This document shows positions 1-12,829 of a stretch of 64,000 nt of DNA, piece after piece (within the stretch, counting starts at the first letter, position 1; each line of letters begins with the position of its first letter). Location: positions 3,916,706 to 3,980,705 of the forward strand of contig JAJEKV010000085.1 in NCBI GenBank assembly GCA_021234155.1, written 5' to 3'. This stretch comes from Isoetes taiwanensis (taxonomy: Eukaryota > Streptophyta > Lycopodiopsida > Isoetales > Isoetaceae). A program made the position numbers and the translations under genes. The notes beneath the pieces were generated by a model, which was given only the letters and a program-made list of their open reading frames with translations, had not been told where the DNA came from and made no database searches.

Positions 1-1170
1 AATCAATATCCAGCCTCTAAGTTCATTAGATACTGGATAAGGGAAAGTCTTCCATATGGTCACCCTACAATTCAGCATCTGCTTCCTAACTCTGCCTTTG
101 TTAATCTCAAGCCTGCCTCCAATATCTCTTCTTCGATGTGCAATCAAGCCTGGAATTCAATTCTTCAAATTACACTTTTGTCTCAAGGGTAATCTTCATA
201 TTGATATGCCCATTTTTTGGAATCCAATTCCAGCTGATCATGACTCTTCTATGCTTGCTCTTAGGCATCCAAAAATCTACAAGAAATGGTCTAATGCAGG
301 TTTTATTTGTGTTAAAGATCTCTTCTTTAATAATAGGCTCATCCCGTGGACTAGGCTTAAAGAGGTCATAAGGGGCACTTCTTCATATAAAAAGATCTTC
401 CTCCATCTTAGACATCCGATTTGTAACCTTTCTAACATAAATCAAAATTCAGGAAATGGAGATTGGAGTATTGATGGTAAGGTGGGATATAAAGTTAAGA
501 CTGTGTACAATGCCCTTAATTGTAATGATGCTCCATGTAAAGCTATGACAAAGTGGCCAATTAATGTTGATCAGCTTAAAGCCTTGTTCTCTAATGTTTG
601 GAACTCTTACTGCCCACCTAAGATCTGTTATTTCATTTGGCTTATTGCTCATGGTAGTTTGAATAATCTCCATTCCTTATCAAGGAGAAGTCCTAATATT
701 TCTGCAGGTTGCCCCATGTTCTGTGGCAATGATGAAACTATGAGTCATATCTTTTTCTGCAACAAGCTTAATGGTTTTGGTCTTGGCTAAGTAATAAATT
801 TGGCATTTCTTACAGTCAAGATCTTCTGTCTCTTATTCAATCCAATGACAAATTCTTAAATATCATTATTTATACTGCTTTTTGGAATATCTGGAAGTCA
901 AGAAAAGGTGTTCTGTCTGGGAATAAAAAATTGTCTTTCTTTTGGATTAAGCTGCATTTTCAATTTGATGTTGAAACTCTTGCAAGTGCTCATAAAAAGA
1001 GATATGGTACTAACTATGACAGGAAATGGGATTCCTATGGAGAATCCAGGGGCTACTTTGATATGTTTGCTTCTAATTTAATGTGGTGGATTCTAATATT
1101 TTTTTCTCTGATGATCCTAGACTATCTTGAGTTCCTGCGAAGAGAAAGGGAAAAGAAAGTTTGACAAACA
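1..1170 (+). pseudogene. LINE (non-LTR retrotransposon) ORF2 C-terminal fragment, zf-RVT region
   Basis: The open frame at 56-790 contains the plant LINE reverse-transcriptase zinc-binding (zf-RVT) pattern. It has a stretch reading VWNSYCPPKICYFIWLIAHG, then CPMFCGNDETMSHIFF. This matches the usual arrangement of W, PPK, FxW and CxxC...HxFxxC in plant L1-like ORF2 C termini. A second frame at 931-1164 (after a frameshift near 780-900) probably continues the C-terminal tail. No RT catalytic core is present because the window starts inside the element. The frameshift and stops show it is dead. The family call is from pattern recognition; the exact 3' end is not visible. Confidence 0.75.
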
Positions 1171-4100
1171 TTCAAACTTTTCGTGAACCTATTATTGATG
1201 GTTTATTTGAGAACAATTTAGCAACTCCAATGGAATCAAATATGACGAGGGTTGGTATGGCTCCTTATGAAAAAGATCGTGAAGATTTATAGGCTGCCAT
1301 CTTCTGCAGAGAGGTTATTCAAATTCACTGCTTATGGTGGTTCTTGTTCAACACACATTTCAGCTTAATAGAAAAGCAGCTGTCAAGATACAGATCTATG
1401 TATTATAATCACAAGCAGATTGCAGATGTCTATGGGTCACCACTCATACTCTTGGGAGATGTGGATACGTTTCATCTTTTCTACAATAATGGTTGGCCTG
1501 CAAAGTTCTATACGTTTGGGACAGATGAACCTTTCAATGCTTACGTCAATCCTATCTTCTTTGATGAATCATAGGTCTCTGTCTTGCCCATTGAGCCTCT
1601 TACTAGGTGACTTGTGATATCTGCCTTTTCCTATTCTGGAATTTGCCATTAATGGTGTGCATCTGTCTAAATTTCTATTGTTTCACTTTGTCAGATTGTA
1701 TTGTGAACAGGAATTGCAAACAATTGCTGACAATTGCTAATGGAATCTATAAGTTCCTTTAAGGCAGAGAGATAATGTTGGGGTGCTGCTCTGAAGCTAT
1801 GAGGATTTCTACTGCGATACACTTTTTGACTTCCTTCTCCTTCATAGATTGTGTGTTTTTCGATATAACTGGATTACAATATCTATTTAGGCTTTGATTC
1901 TCTGTGTAGTGATCTCACAACTATACCTTTTTTTCATCATGTCTTGGCTTTCACACGTATGTGGCTTTGTATTTGAATTTTTATATAATAATAAAACCAT
2001 CCTCAAATGAAGTCGCATTATAAGACAGCAAAATCCATCCTCCAATGTAAAAAGAAGTTACATTATATGCATCGCATGTTCTGCCATGGAGTAAAAATAG
2101 TGTCATATATGAATGAGAACCATATTTTTACGACATTAATGAAAAACTACCCCGAGCTTGAGATTTCCATGTTTTTGTTTTCAAAATTAGTAACTATCTC
2201 ATTTCATCATATAAAATTATGTATGTGTTTTTTGGTGATGTGGCAAGCAGAAAGTGACGTGTGTGGGGGAATTAATTCCACATCAGATTGAGATGGAGGG
2301 TCAGGATTTCTTCAGGCAAGGTAGGGTTTGGGTTCGGACGTTGCAGCGGAAAAACTTGTGCCATAGCTCTTCTCTGTTTCTCTCTCTCTCCGACTGCCAT
2401 AGCCGTGCTTCATGAAGCTTTTGGCCAAGTTTTTAGTTTTGATGTTGAACAAGTACAGTTGGAGTTGCAGCGGTTGCCCTTGACAAAAGTTATTATTATT
2501 GTGACTTTGGCGCCTTGCCATGCTGCCATCGAGGTCTAGCTATGGCGCCATAGCTATGGCTTCCTTTTGCCATTTTTCTTCTTGATTCAGCATGATTCTT
2601 AGCTTAGATCAACCAAGATCTGGCAGTATGAATGATCTTTTGGCTTCTGATCCAGAGCTAGGCCATGCTTGCTATCGGAGGCCCTGAAGCAGAGGCCCGA
2701 CGGTTCTCTGTTAAGATATTTGCATTCATGTCTTTCTAGTTTTATAAGCTTTTCTCTTGCATGTCTTGCAGGTAAGGTCTTGGAAATTTTGGAAACCGTG
2801 GTTTAATTCCCTTTTCATGATTCAGGCGATGAAGTAGAGCCAGGCAGCAGATAGAACGCCCCACAGTTTAATCCCCTTTTCACGATCTGTTGCTAGGCTA
2901 CGCTTTCACCGGGGTTCAATTCGCCCGGCTAGTAAATTGAAAATTTTCTGTAAATTATTCAAGAAACTATAAACATTTGAAACGATGTTTTATGATCGAA
3001 TTCCCTATCTCCTTTGTTGAAGAACCTTCCGCCCAACGGCTGAAGCGCAGAGTGGAGCTTTGGAGCTTTGAAACGCATAGTCCTTGCTTGAAATCCACAA
3101 AAAAAAAGGGCCCCATTTTGCCATTGCTAAGAACTTCTCCTGGAAAGAGATTAGGCTAACTTTACCTTCCGAGTAGGCATACCTTGATTGACAAAACCCA
3201 ACAACAGGGGCTGAACTATTTGACCATGGCCACAAGCACACCATAGTTAAGGGCGCTGTCTGTATCCGCAAAGGTAGAAGTGTCCTATTCCGATAATATC
3301 AGGTACCCCACTTGCAAAAAAGCAAGGCTTCCCTACGGAGCTCAATCCACCTTTATCATATTCCTGGCTTTTAAGCTGCTATGCATATTAATCTGATTCC
3401 ATCTACGTGACATAGTTTAGTCCTCATTGTGCACAAGAAACCTTGCTCAGTTAATAATGGATAATTCAAGCCCTACCTTCTCTGTTCTTACATTTGATCA
3501 TGTAACTAACCTGGTTCTTAGATGCAACAAAAGGACTCGAGATATAAGCGATGAAGCCATAAGATATTTTTGCCTTTCTAATTTTGAACCATGTTCTTCC
3601 CTTTTTGAGGGATCTAGGCTAAGATATCAACCCAATTCCTTGAATTTCTGAAACTAGATACTATTGTTCAAAATTCAAACTCTCACCTATACCACTACTT
3701 TAAAAAACCCTTCGAACTATAGCGGCGGCAACGCCGCCGCAAAATCATCTTGTATTCAATATCATGGGTGAAAGTAGTTCTAATAGCTTAATGTCTTTAG
3801 CAATAAATTGACTAGGTATTAAAAAAGATGTGTTAAATGGCCAACTATTGCAACTGCCTAATACAATGTAGTATTGGGCCAGGAACAATTTCAAGACATA
3901 TTGTGATTTACATCCTAGTACTAGTATAGAACTAATACTCAATCGGCAAAACTGCTAGATGTTTGTTCTTTTGCTGAAATTTATGGAGATCATCCATTTG
4001 CATTTACATGATGCCTAATGGATGGATTAGCAATGGAAGAATACATAGTGGCTTTGGTGGTGCTGCACCTCTTCCCCATATGCTTGGGCAGATAAAAAGA

Positions 4101-4655
4101 AACAATCTTCTAAGTGCATCTAACGGACCCTTCTTAATGTACTTCAACTTAACTCTTTAAAGCAAGCATTATCCTTTGCCTTTTTAATACTCAGCAAAAA
4201 TTTTAACCTTAAGCAACTTTTGCATGCTCAGCTGAAAAGTTGGCTTGTTGCTGAAGTGAAAATTTCAAGGATTATAACCAAGATAAATGCAAAGCCCTAT
4301 CATCTGCTGGAATTCCACAGTGTGATACTACCCGCCTGTGAAATCGAGTGCTTAAAATGAATTAATGGGAAAATTTAATCTGCAGAACGCTAGAGCAATT
4401 CCCTGTCAGGAGTTCAAACGTGCAAGAAATAGAAGGAGGATGGAGGATAGTGAAATAAAAGTCAAAGAAGAGTTGAGGTAAGGAGAAGACTGAAAACTGC
4501 ATATGGAACAGCAACTTCCCAAAGTACAAGAAGGTTCCCAACTTTGATAGAACAACAGGACTGTGCTTAGAACACTTAATCCTAGCTCAATTGGGTTTGC
4601 ACAATAAGATGTTTGCTCTCTGTTCAACTAACTGGACCTTTCTTACAAGTCATGA
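1171..4655. other. Intergenic, no supported gene
   Basis: AT-rich DNA with only short unrelated open frames. A 76-codon frame at 1344-1574 resembles no family I recognise. A GC-rich hairpin lies at 3722-3740 and is listed separately. The string CCGGGGTTCAATTCGCCCGG near 2910 looks like a tRNA T-arm, but no cloverleaf surrounds it. I see nothing else to annotate. Confidence 0.5.
3722..3740. repeat. GC-rich hairpin, 8-bp stem
   Basis: GCGGCGGC and GCCGCCGC are perfect reverse complements separated by a three-base loop, in otherwise AT-rich DNA. About 10 bases downstream comes TCTTGTATT. A similar hairpin followed by TCTTGTATT occurs at 21055-21076, so the two probably mark the same end of a dispersed repeat family. 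Confidence 0.6.
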
Positions 4656-6428
4656 CTAATCCATGGCAGCAAACTCTGCTGCAAATACTCGAATTTTGTC
4701 TAGTACTAGAATAACTGACTCAAGTAAGGGCCGCTGCTTGCGCTTCATTTCTGCACAACGTAATGCCAGCATAGCAACTTCCTTCGCCTTAGCAACAGGC
4801 CATGCTCCAGCAGAATGATCTAAAACATCGCTAAATGTTCCTTCCTCAATTGCTGTTTCGACAAATTCATGGACACCTAATGGGGGCTTTCCAGTCAGTA
4901 ACTGCAGCATAACAATACCCAATGCATATATGTCTGACTTCAGATCAAAACAACCAGTTTTCTGATATTCGGGATCAATGTAAGCGAACGCATCCACTGG
5001 GATTGTGTCCTGATGACGAGTGCCATTCCTCCGATCACTATATTCTGAAACAAGCCTAGCATGACCAACATCTGCTAATTTACTGACATCGTTATAATCG
5101 AACAGTACATTTTCAGGCTTCAGGTTTTGATGGACCGTAGGCTCTGGTTTTTGGCCATGAAGAAAATGTAATGCTGATGAGATTTCGGCTGCAATCTGAA
5201 ATCTGGTATACCATGGAAGTGGCGTTGTTCCTCTGCTACAGGTTAGCCGATCAGCTAAACTTCCATTAGGCACATATTCATAGACAAGATAAGGACCTTC
5301 TGGATATAACCCCAACAAAGACACTATATTTGGATGACGTAAGCAACATAGAGTCTCCACCTAGCAAAACCAAAATTTTCCATAAATAGATATAAATAAA
5401 TTCACACTTTCTATGTATACTAGAAAGAACATAGAACATGGCCACGATCAATATGAATTATCAGGAAGAGAAATTTATTATATGCCTATTAATCTCACCT
5501 ATAAAAGACACTGATAGTCAAACTATGATAATAATCATGACATGCAACAAATAAACTAAGCTGATGAACTATGAGCAACACACACATAATTTTAAATAAT
5601 TCTGGGAAATTAGACTTTATAGTTTGATCGCTTCTTTTCTGTATCACCTATCTAGGTAGCAAAACAAGCGCTTGATATGTGGGTACCTCATGACGAAATT
5701 CTGATGAATATTCAAATTGTTTCAGTCTAAGCACTTTGATAGCCACATTCCTGAACTCTAGTCTGCCTTTATATACACTACCATATCTCCCTTCACCAAG
5801 CTTGAGGTCTATAGAAAATTGATTTGTTGCATCTTGGATTTCTTGAAAGGTGTAAAGCTCTAAGCGGTTATATGTTGAACGAAGGAAAGTTTGGCCCTTG
5901 AAGACTATATCAGTGTTTGCTTCCTGCACAAACACTTCATCTTTGACCTGCAGAAAAAAATGCATCTTAAACAATGAAGACCACAACGTAGATTTATAAC
6001 ACTTTGATGGCAGCCTTATATACCGTATTTTCATCTTCCTTCTCTACGAAGACCAGCTGAGTTGAATCTGTTGTTGTGCTTGTGTCAATAGAGGTGTAGC
6101 TTTCACGGCTTGTAATACGGGAAAAAGTAGATGCAGGATTGCTAGATGAAAGATAGGAGGAACTGCTTTTTTCATTCCAAGAGTTATCTCTGGACCAGGG
6201 ATTTCGAGATGGCACCATTTCACCATGTTCAGGAATCCACAATGGTGAAATGTATAGTTCAGCACCATTTGGCCATGAAATTTTCGCTGGAAGACTGGAT
6301 GGAGAAAAATTTCTACGACATTTTCTGTGCAATGGATCCAATCTGCCAGATAGGATAGGTGGCAGAGGATGCAGTTTCAAAGAAGCATTGTCATGAGATG
6401 CAGCCCACGCATCTAGTTCTGTGCCTCC
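4656..6428 (-). pseudogene. U-box/kinase family gene fragment, kinase part only (probable pseudokinase)
   Basis: Three exons read on the minus strand: about 6428-6026 (serine-rich linker), 5948-5687 and 5360-4656, with GT-AG-type junctions (for example CAG before GTCAAAGATGAAG and a donor after TTTCGTCATGAG). Together they give a juxtamembrane-like linker and a full kinase fold. The glycine loop is LGEGRYGSVYKG and the VAIK lysine is present. The HRD motif reads HQNLKPEN, so the catalytic Asp is Asn, and DFG reads DVG. The C-lobe is complete (DPEYQKTG, SDIYALGIVMLQLLTGKPP, RP). The closest family I recognise is the plant USP-kinase-U-box (PUB) E3 type. The protein stops right after the kinase, with no U-box, and I cannot find a convincing USP N-terminus in the DNA upstream to about 7.1 kb. 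Truncation plus the HRD change point to a pseudokinase or pseudogene. It may still be transcribed, since the frames are open. Confidence 0.75.
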
Positions 6429-7574
6429 TGTAAATGTAAAAGTAGCTACTATTGTATTTGAGTGAAATAGATTACAAACTATGCCAGTAAAACAGCGTCT
6501 ATTTGTAAAAGAGAATTAAACATTCCTTTATAAAGTCGTTTCTCATTCAGCCATTATGTATCCAAGTAGTTTCCATGTGAAGTAATACATTTACATAATG
6601 ATAGTTTCTAATTTTGCAACCGCAAGATTTTCTAATATTGAAGGACTTTTGCACCAGTAGCTGCTAGTGACAAAAATCTAACCTTGAGAAGAGATACTTG
6701 AATTGCGACTTGTGTGAGACATCACAGAAGGCTTCAAAAATGATTAACAAAAAAGCTGTAATCTCAGCCTCCTTGAAGAGCAAACATGTTATTAGGTAGA
6801 TAAGATGCAACATAAAGAAAGGCATTATATCGATCAAGTACCTGGCATCCAGAAAAATTACGTTCTGCGAGTGGCTCTTGAATGTAACAGAGCAAAATCG
6901 TTGAACATCCACAGGCATTTTGGAAGCCTCCAAGGCCAGGAATCATGCGAAAGAATACTGAAGGCCCACCAGTTGTTACTGCCTGCATCATCTTCGAACA
7001 TGAGGAGCTGTTTCGGAAACAAACAGACAGGGCCATTGTTAAATATACACGGTTTGTCTTGTTTCCCAATATTATTTATTTATGCGTCAGAGAAAAAACG
7101 TTTATAACCTACATGTTTTTTGGGAATATAAGTCTACCACAACGCACAAATCGGCAAGTCAACTAGAGCATCTTGTGGGAAAGACTCAAGTCCGCCAAAC
7201 AAGTTCTTCAACGTTCTGATGACGCAGAGTTGTTGTATCTCGCTTTTACCAATATTATGAAATGTAAATTTTTTGTCCATTAATTGTAACCTAGTAATTT
7301 TCTTTGAAAGGGCCTCATAAAGGGGCTCGATGGCACCCCTTACGAGACATAAAAATGGCAATTTTGTAGTACCACAGCAATGAAGGATGGTGCTTTGCCC
7401 CTACTGTTACTACTAACTTTACACTTCTTCGGATGGCTGCTTGATTCTATATTAAACGTGAAAACCTACATTACTTGCCATTAGAATTGGGATAGTTGTG
7501 GGATATTTCAATTTTATTTTGATGAAGGAGATGTACTCAAAATTAGCACAACAAATTGATATACTTTTTGAGTT
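6429..7574. other. Upstream flank of the minus-strand kinase fragment
   Basis: Minus-strand frames at 6664-6933 and 6764-7069 overlap in different registers. They could hold remnants of the missing N-terminal (USP-like) exons, but no diagnostic motif can be read. Otherwise AT-rich with no RNA gene seen. Confidence 0.3.
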
Positions 7575-7577
7575 GCA

Positions 7578-7660
7578 CTAAGGTTTTTCCTTCGACAATT
7601 CGAAAGAGCGGGGTTTTTTATCCTTGGTAATAAAGTTTGTACTGCTACGTACACTTACTA
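7578..7660 (+). repeat. LINE/SINE 3'-end module
   Basis: AAGGTTTTTCC, a short stem, then CGGGGTTTTTTATCC and TTGGTAATA closely parallel the minus-strand sequence at 43020-43064, which lies at the 3' end of a recognisable LINE. This suggests a retroposed 3' tail of the same LINE lineage, or a SINE sharing that tail. Confidence 0.45.
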
Positions 7661-7813
7661 TTTGGCATTTATTGCTACACATTATTGGATTGAGAGGAGA
7701 GGTTATTAGAATCCAAAAATTTTTAGATGATGTGTTCATTCAAAACACATCTCCCAAGCTCCAAAATGCAGAACTGTCTATTGCAAAGACCACAGGTAGA
7801 TTACCGTGGATAA

Positions 7814-8745
7814 ATGGAAAACCTAGAAGCCAAATTGGCATCTCTGGTGGCAGAAAAAACCAAAGAACAGATCATGTTACATCATGAGCATGTATCTACC
7901 GAACAAGCTGATCAGGAACACAGGGCCAGAAACCTTAAGATTTCAGGCATCCCCAAAAATGAAGATGAGAATATCTTAGATACGCTGAACAAGTTCTTTG
8001 CAGACACCATGCATTTGCATGAACCAAACTATGTGTCTGCAAAGAGACTAGGAAAGTCAAGATTTCAGGTTCGTCCCCTAGTAAGATTTTAGACCAAAGA
8101 AGGGAAAGAATTTGGCTAGATTTGGATCTGAAGGTCAGAAAGAGAGAATGGACTAAAGTCAAAGAAACAAGGGCATCAGGCTTTGTTGCTTACTTGGACC
8201 AAAGAGGAAAAGCAATTATAACCAATACAAGGTCTAATTAAGGGCAACGAGCCTTGAGAGTCTGTCTGTAGAATACCCATGGACTTGATTAGGGTAAACT
8301 AGATGCGACACAAGATGTTTGGAATCAACAGGACTTAATTCTATTCACGGAGACCTGGGCATATCATTTTCGTCCTCTACCTGACATGAAAGATTTCGTC
8401 CTCATAGGACATGTAAGTAATGAAAAGACATCAGGTGTTGGACGAGGCTATGGAGGCATTGCAATTTACAGTAGAGCAAACATAGCGCATGCGTTCCAGA
8501 TTGTGAAGCATGATGAAAATAACCAATACATTAGGTTTCAAATCAGAACAGGCAGGCAAGACTTCTATATGGCAGTCTGCTATTTTGCTCCAAACAATGT
8601 GAGCATATATAGCAAACATGGCTTAAATAGAGAAGATCCATTTGGCAATCTCTGTTCAGATGTCTTAAGGTATTGCTCTGATGGTGATGCATTCATTTTG
8701 GGATATTTTAATGTCCACGATTCCTTCCAATGTGAAAATGGATGA
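7814..8745 (+). pseudogene. LINE fragment: ORF1-like region and AP-type endonuclease
   Basis: The frame at 7814-8092 holds an L1-type ORF1 segment: a helical stretch and then ARNLKISGIPKNEDENILDT, typical of the RRM-like ORF1 core. After a break, 8280-8745 contains an endonuclease/exonuclease/phosphatase fold: ETWAYHF (normally ETW), a GGIAIYSR block, AVCYFAPNN and GYFNVH (normally GDFNxR). The Asp of GDFN is Tyr here, and several frameshifts separate the pieces. RT is absent, so this is a dead truncated copy. Its layout matches the LINE at 51.25-54.66 kb. Confidence 0.75.
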
Positions 8746-10825
8746 CTTCGCCGTCCTAGTGCCAAGGCAAAAACTCCTCTGCAAAGCTGTCGCTGGAAAG
8801 AACTTCGGCAAAAAAAGATGAAAATAAAAAAGTATACTTTATACCCCTGCCAACGTGGTAGGGGTAATTTGAAGGTGGCGTAGGCCACGTGGGAAAATCT
8901 CTGCCACCTGGTTTAAGTGCAAGATTTGAAGAGAGCAATAGAGTACGGTCTGTGTTAGTCATCAAAGAAGGAAAGGAGATTGAAACCTAGACAGCTTGTT
9001 CTTGCTACTCAAATGTCTAGTATGTCTAATGTTCCCAAGATTCCAAAAGCAAGGATTTCAAAGGGGATAACCACCATGCAAGCGCTCATTCTTGTAAATG
9101 CACAATGCTCCATTCACAGAAGGTTTCCAAATATTTATCTTTTCACTATGATTTTGGCAATTGTGGAGCGAGAAAAGGGGGTTTGAATTTTGGTTTTTAT
9201 TTTTTAGTGGTTTGCATTTAGAAACGAACGTGCCTTCCTTTCTGAGGTCAGAACCCAATGAATTTGGATGGAGTTGCTTCACGAATTTGCTTTGTTGCAG
9301 ATAATTTGAATGGAGTTTGCTCTGTATGGTTAAATTTCAGTTGTTTCCTTGTTTGCTCGTTGATTGAAGCAAGCGGACAGCCTGTGCGAAGAAATCAGAC
9401 TTCATATTTACTGCGGGCTTCCCGGTTGAGGTGCAGATCATTTTCTTGGCCCAGGCTTGTGTTCAAAAGCACAGGTGGGAGAGGTAGTAGAACCGCTGCT
9501 TTGGATTTTGTGCCACAAATCCAGGATATCGTGCTTTGCTTGCAGTCCGGTGCTGTTCATACGACTTCAAGGTCCTGAAGTTGTTCTTTTCATGTTTCAA
9601 CATGAATCGTCTTAATTGTGATGATATTGTTCTTGTTTTGCTGCTTTGATTAATGGGTTCCTAGGTGGGAATCCCACGAGACAATATGCCATGTTTTGTT
9701 CTTTGGATTTGGTTTGTGAAAGCTAGATTGTGGGAAGAACACCAATGTGGGAATGCTATAAGGAATGAGCAATAACAACCCACCACAACATGTGATTGTC
9801 AGGTAACCGACAATGTGAGAACACCTTAGGGCGGATCTCCATTAGGGAATAGCTTGAGTTTGGTCATTCTGCCATAGGCCTATCATCAAATCCAAGAAGA
9901 AGAAATCGAGACCATTCTATTGCTGCCTGATTTTGTTACGGCCTAGATTTGCTAGAAGACAAAGAAAGACTCTCTACAAGACAAACAAAGCCTCGCTGAG
10001 CTTCCCCCGCTACAAAACAAATCCAGTTTGCCCTCAAATTTTCAGATAGAGTGCTTGTAGCATCTGAAAAATTTAGGGTTGACTTAGACTCGTCAGCATA
10101 AATCGGGCACTGGATCTAATGAGAATGCCCGTTTTCATGGTTGGGTTCGCCACGAGGCACAGCACTGCCCCGAAATCAGGCTAATGGAGATGGGTTCCTA
10201 TTGCATATATAGAGCTTTATATATCTCTAATACATATTGCAACAAGATGCAAAACCCTATGAAATCCCCCTTACAATGAGCATCATAGAATTATGATAAT
10301 TTTTAAGTTACATACATTTCCAGCACTCTCGATGTAAAACGAGGATACCATCACAACCCTAGAAGAATTTCAATTTGAATTTGAAGTTGAAGATTGACTG
10401 TTATACCTACTGGTTAATAAAAGCAGAATTAAAGACCACAGGCGCTAAGAGTTTCCCTTAAAATTGTCTAGGCTGCTTTATGCATAACCAAAGGTAAGAT
10501 AGCATTAAAAGCTTCCTGTCACACTGGGGTCTTCAAATGTGACTAGCAAGCAATGATCTTAAAAATTGAAGCATAAATGACATCCCAAAATCGCCAGAGA
10601 CCACCTTTCATTTAGTGCCGGGATTAAGTAATTTGATATTCCTTAAGGCACATCTTGCAACAAGGACTCTTTTCCCTAATCTGGAAGGATTTGATTACTC
10701 AAGAATGCCATGAATGCAAAAATAATGTATGAACTTAGGCATTCTTAAAGATTTGATATCCCATTGTGCATCCACCGTTGTGTGCTTAGCAGATCTCTAG
10801 AGCGCTGGAAAAAATGTACTTGCAT
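8746..10825. other. Intergenic between LINE fragment and SWC5 gene
   Basis: Contains a 106-codon open frame at 9258-9578 that I do not recognise and that shows no conserved motif. No tRNA or other RNA gene is visible. This stretch includes the likely 3' flank and polyadenylation region of the minus-strand SWC5 gene. Confidence 0.4.
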
Positions 10826-12372
10826 TTAATCTTCAGACTCCATTAAAGAGCCATCTGTCTTCTTCTTTGCATGAAGTGCTTGGCGTGCATCTCTTTCCTT
10901 CTCATATTCTCTATATTCTGCCCTTTGTAGAAACGCTACTCTTTCCAAATACTTTTCGCCACTCTTCTTATAAGCTTCAAGTTCCTCAGTAATGCCTTTT
11001 TCTTCCTTGAATTCACCCCAATCCTTTCTTGATCTGTCTAAAATATTACCTTTTGGTTTCTTCCCAATCTTTTCAAGTAATGCATCAAGGCCTTTGGAAG
11101 AACTTGCTTGCATTTCAGCTTTCCGCTTTACAGCTTCAATTTCATGGGCACCTTCTTTAAGATCCTTCAACTTGTCTCCAGAAGACTCCACATTTAACTG
11201 CAGAGAGGAAACGTTTGTTATGAGTATAACATGACAACCCAAAACACAAGCAATAATCATTGCTGGAGTTCATGAAAGATTATGTCGAAAACCATTTAGG
11301 CGGTGACAAGAGTCTTGGTCCCAACACATGACCCAGGCATAAGATGATAATAGCACAACCGTCAACACTCTCCACATTGATACAAAGTATATCTCTCATT
11401 CTGGGTTCAATAAGAATAGTTACATCTTATAATATAATCAATGGGAAAGTCATAAGGGGATTCTGCTGAAACCATCTAGGCGGAGACATGAGTCTTGGTT
11501 ATAACACATGATCCCATAGAATACATTATAAGATGTATTCTTATTGAACCCAGAATGAGAGCTACGTTGTATCAATGTGGAAATGTTGGTGATGGTGCAT
11601 TTATCATATTATGCCTAGACAAGTCATAAAAGAGAAGAAAATAAGTGTACTGGAGATTGATGAAATAAACATCAAAACCTTTTCATCTTTCAGTCCTCCA
11701 GAAGTAACTTTTGCAGCAGCAAGTGCTGCAGCTGCTGCTTTCCTTACTGCTTCCTTTTCGGCATCATTGTTGCTTATTGCCTTACAACCATTTTCTTTGT
11801 CTTTACTAGGTTCCTGGGGCTTTGGAGAAATCCCAAGACTGATCATCCATTCCTGAACAAATGTGGGATCAGTTCTTACCCAGGTTCCTTTAATTTGACA
11901 AACTAAATGAAGCTACTTGAAAAACCTTACAGGAACATGCTTCTTCCTCTTTGTGTCTGATTGGGCTTTTTTTTTGTTGTCTGATGACTTGCCATGGATT
12001 GCTCCCTGGATTACAGCAGTTGCCTTTGCAGTAATGCCTGGATTGTTTGAATTGAGGGACTTCCATATTGCATCGATCTTCTCCTTCTTTTCTGTAGCAT
12101 ATATCAATCCTTATTTCAAAAAACGAAGGAGGAAGTAAAACAGCTAATTGATAGAAGCAGAGTCTTAACGTTCAATCTAGCGTGTTAAAATATATACTGC
12201 CATAATATAAGAGAAGCAAGTAGGCATACAAGAGTGGTGGACGATAAAACAAAAACTCCATTTGAAAAAGCAAGCATATCGAAGAAACAAAACACGCACC
12301 ATTCTGGAGTGAAGAAGACGTGGTCGGACCATCGTCGTGGGTAACGCAATGGTCGTCTGTAGCGGTCGTCAT
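10826..12372 (-). CDS. SWC5: SWR1 complex subunit 5 / BCNT-family (CFDP1-like) protein
   Basis: Four minus-strand exons, 12372-12300, 12091-11931, 11852-11679 and 11197-10826, join in frame to 780 nt, or 259 residues plus stop. The junctions follow GT-AG (acceptors CTACAG, TTCAG, CTGCAG). Exon 4 encodes the BCNT-C domain: GNILDRSRKDWGEFKE, then an EELEAYKKSGEKYLER run and FLQRAEYREYEKERDAR. That domain identifies Swc5/CFDP1, which in plants and yeast helps the SWR1 remodeller exchange H2A for H2A.Z in nuclear chromatin. The middle exons carry KIDAIWKSLN, EWMISLGI and an alanine-rich helix. The N-terminus is short and shows only a weak acidic stretch, whereas family members usually have a long acidic region there; the true start may lie in an unseen upstream exon. 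The exon-3 donor GTTTTG is unusual. The gene looks intact, sitting between two paralogous kinase loci. Confidence 0.87.
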
Positions 12373-12829
12373 GGTCGGCCAATCCGGCGCCCTTGTTTAC
12401 AGCAAGATAATATCAGGCTGGGGAATGAGGCCCACTTGCATATTCTAAAAAAGGTTCAAAATATAGAGATAAAACAAGCTCTCTCACGTTCAGGGATGCT
12501 TACCTAGTTAGTTATCAAAGGTGGGTGCCCATCTCCACAGGCAAGGTGGGTCGTGCAGCAATCACCGAAGTGTTCAGAACCCAGTATTCAGATGGGCGCT
12601 AAAGGATGTCACGATCTTCATCCTAGTATTACCTCAGCCTTCGCACCTAATGGTAATTTGCTGACCCATCTGCAGCACGTATGATCTATTTATATTTTTT
12701 GCATTGTGGTCCTTTACTGGTCATTACATCTCTCGTCTTTAGTGTTAATTTCGTTGAACCTGCACTGCTTTTACAGTTTTGCCCTTCTTGTTTTTTATAT
12801 CTCTTCCTTCTTTCTGTGGCAGTTGGGAT
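12373..12829. other. Region between SWC5 and the plus-strand kinase gene
   Basis: About 450 bp separate the divergent SWC5 start and the first recognisable kinase-locus exon. It probably contains the SWC5 promoter and 5' UTR. I see no clear TATA box or other element that I would commit to. Confidence 0.35.

Noticed and set aside
2895-2935. tRNA gene (T-arm-like CCGGGGTTCAATTCGCCCGG)
   Set aside because: No acceptor, D or anticodon arms fit around it. At most a SINE B-box.
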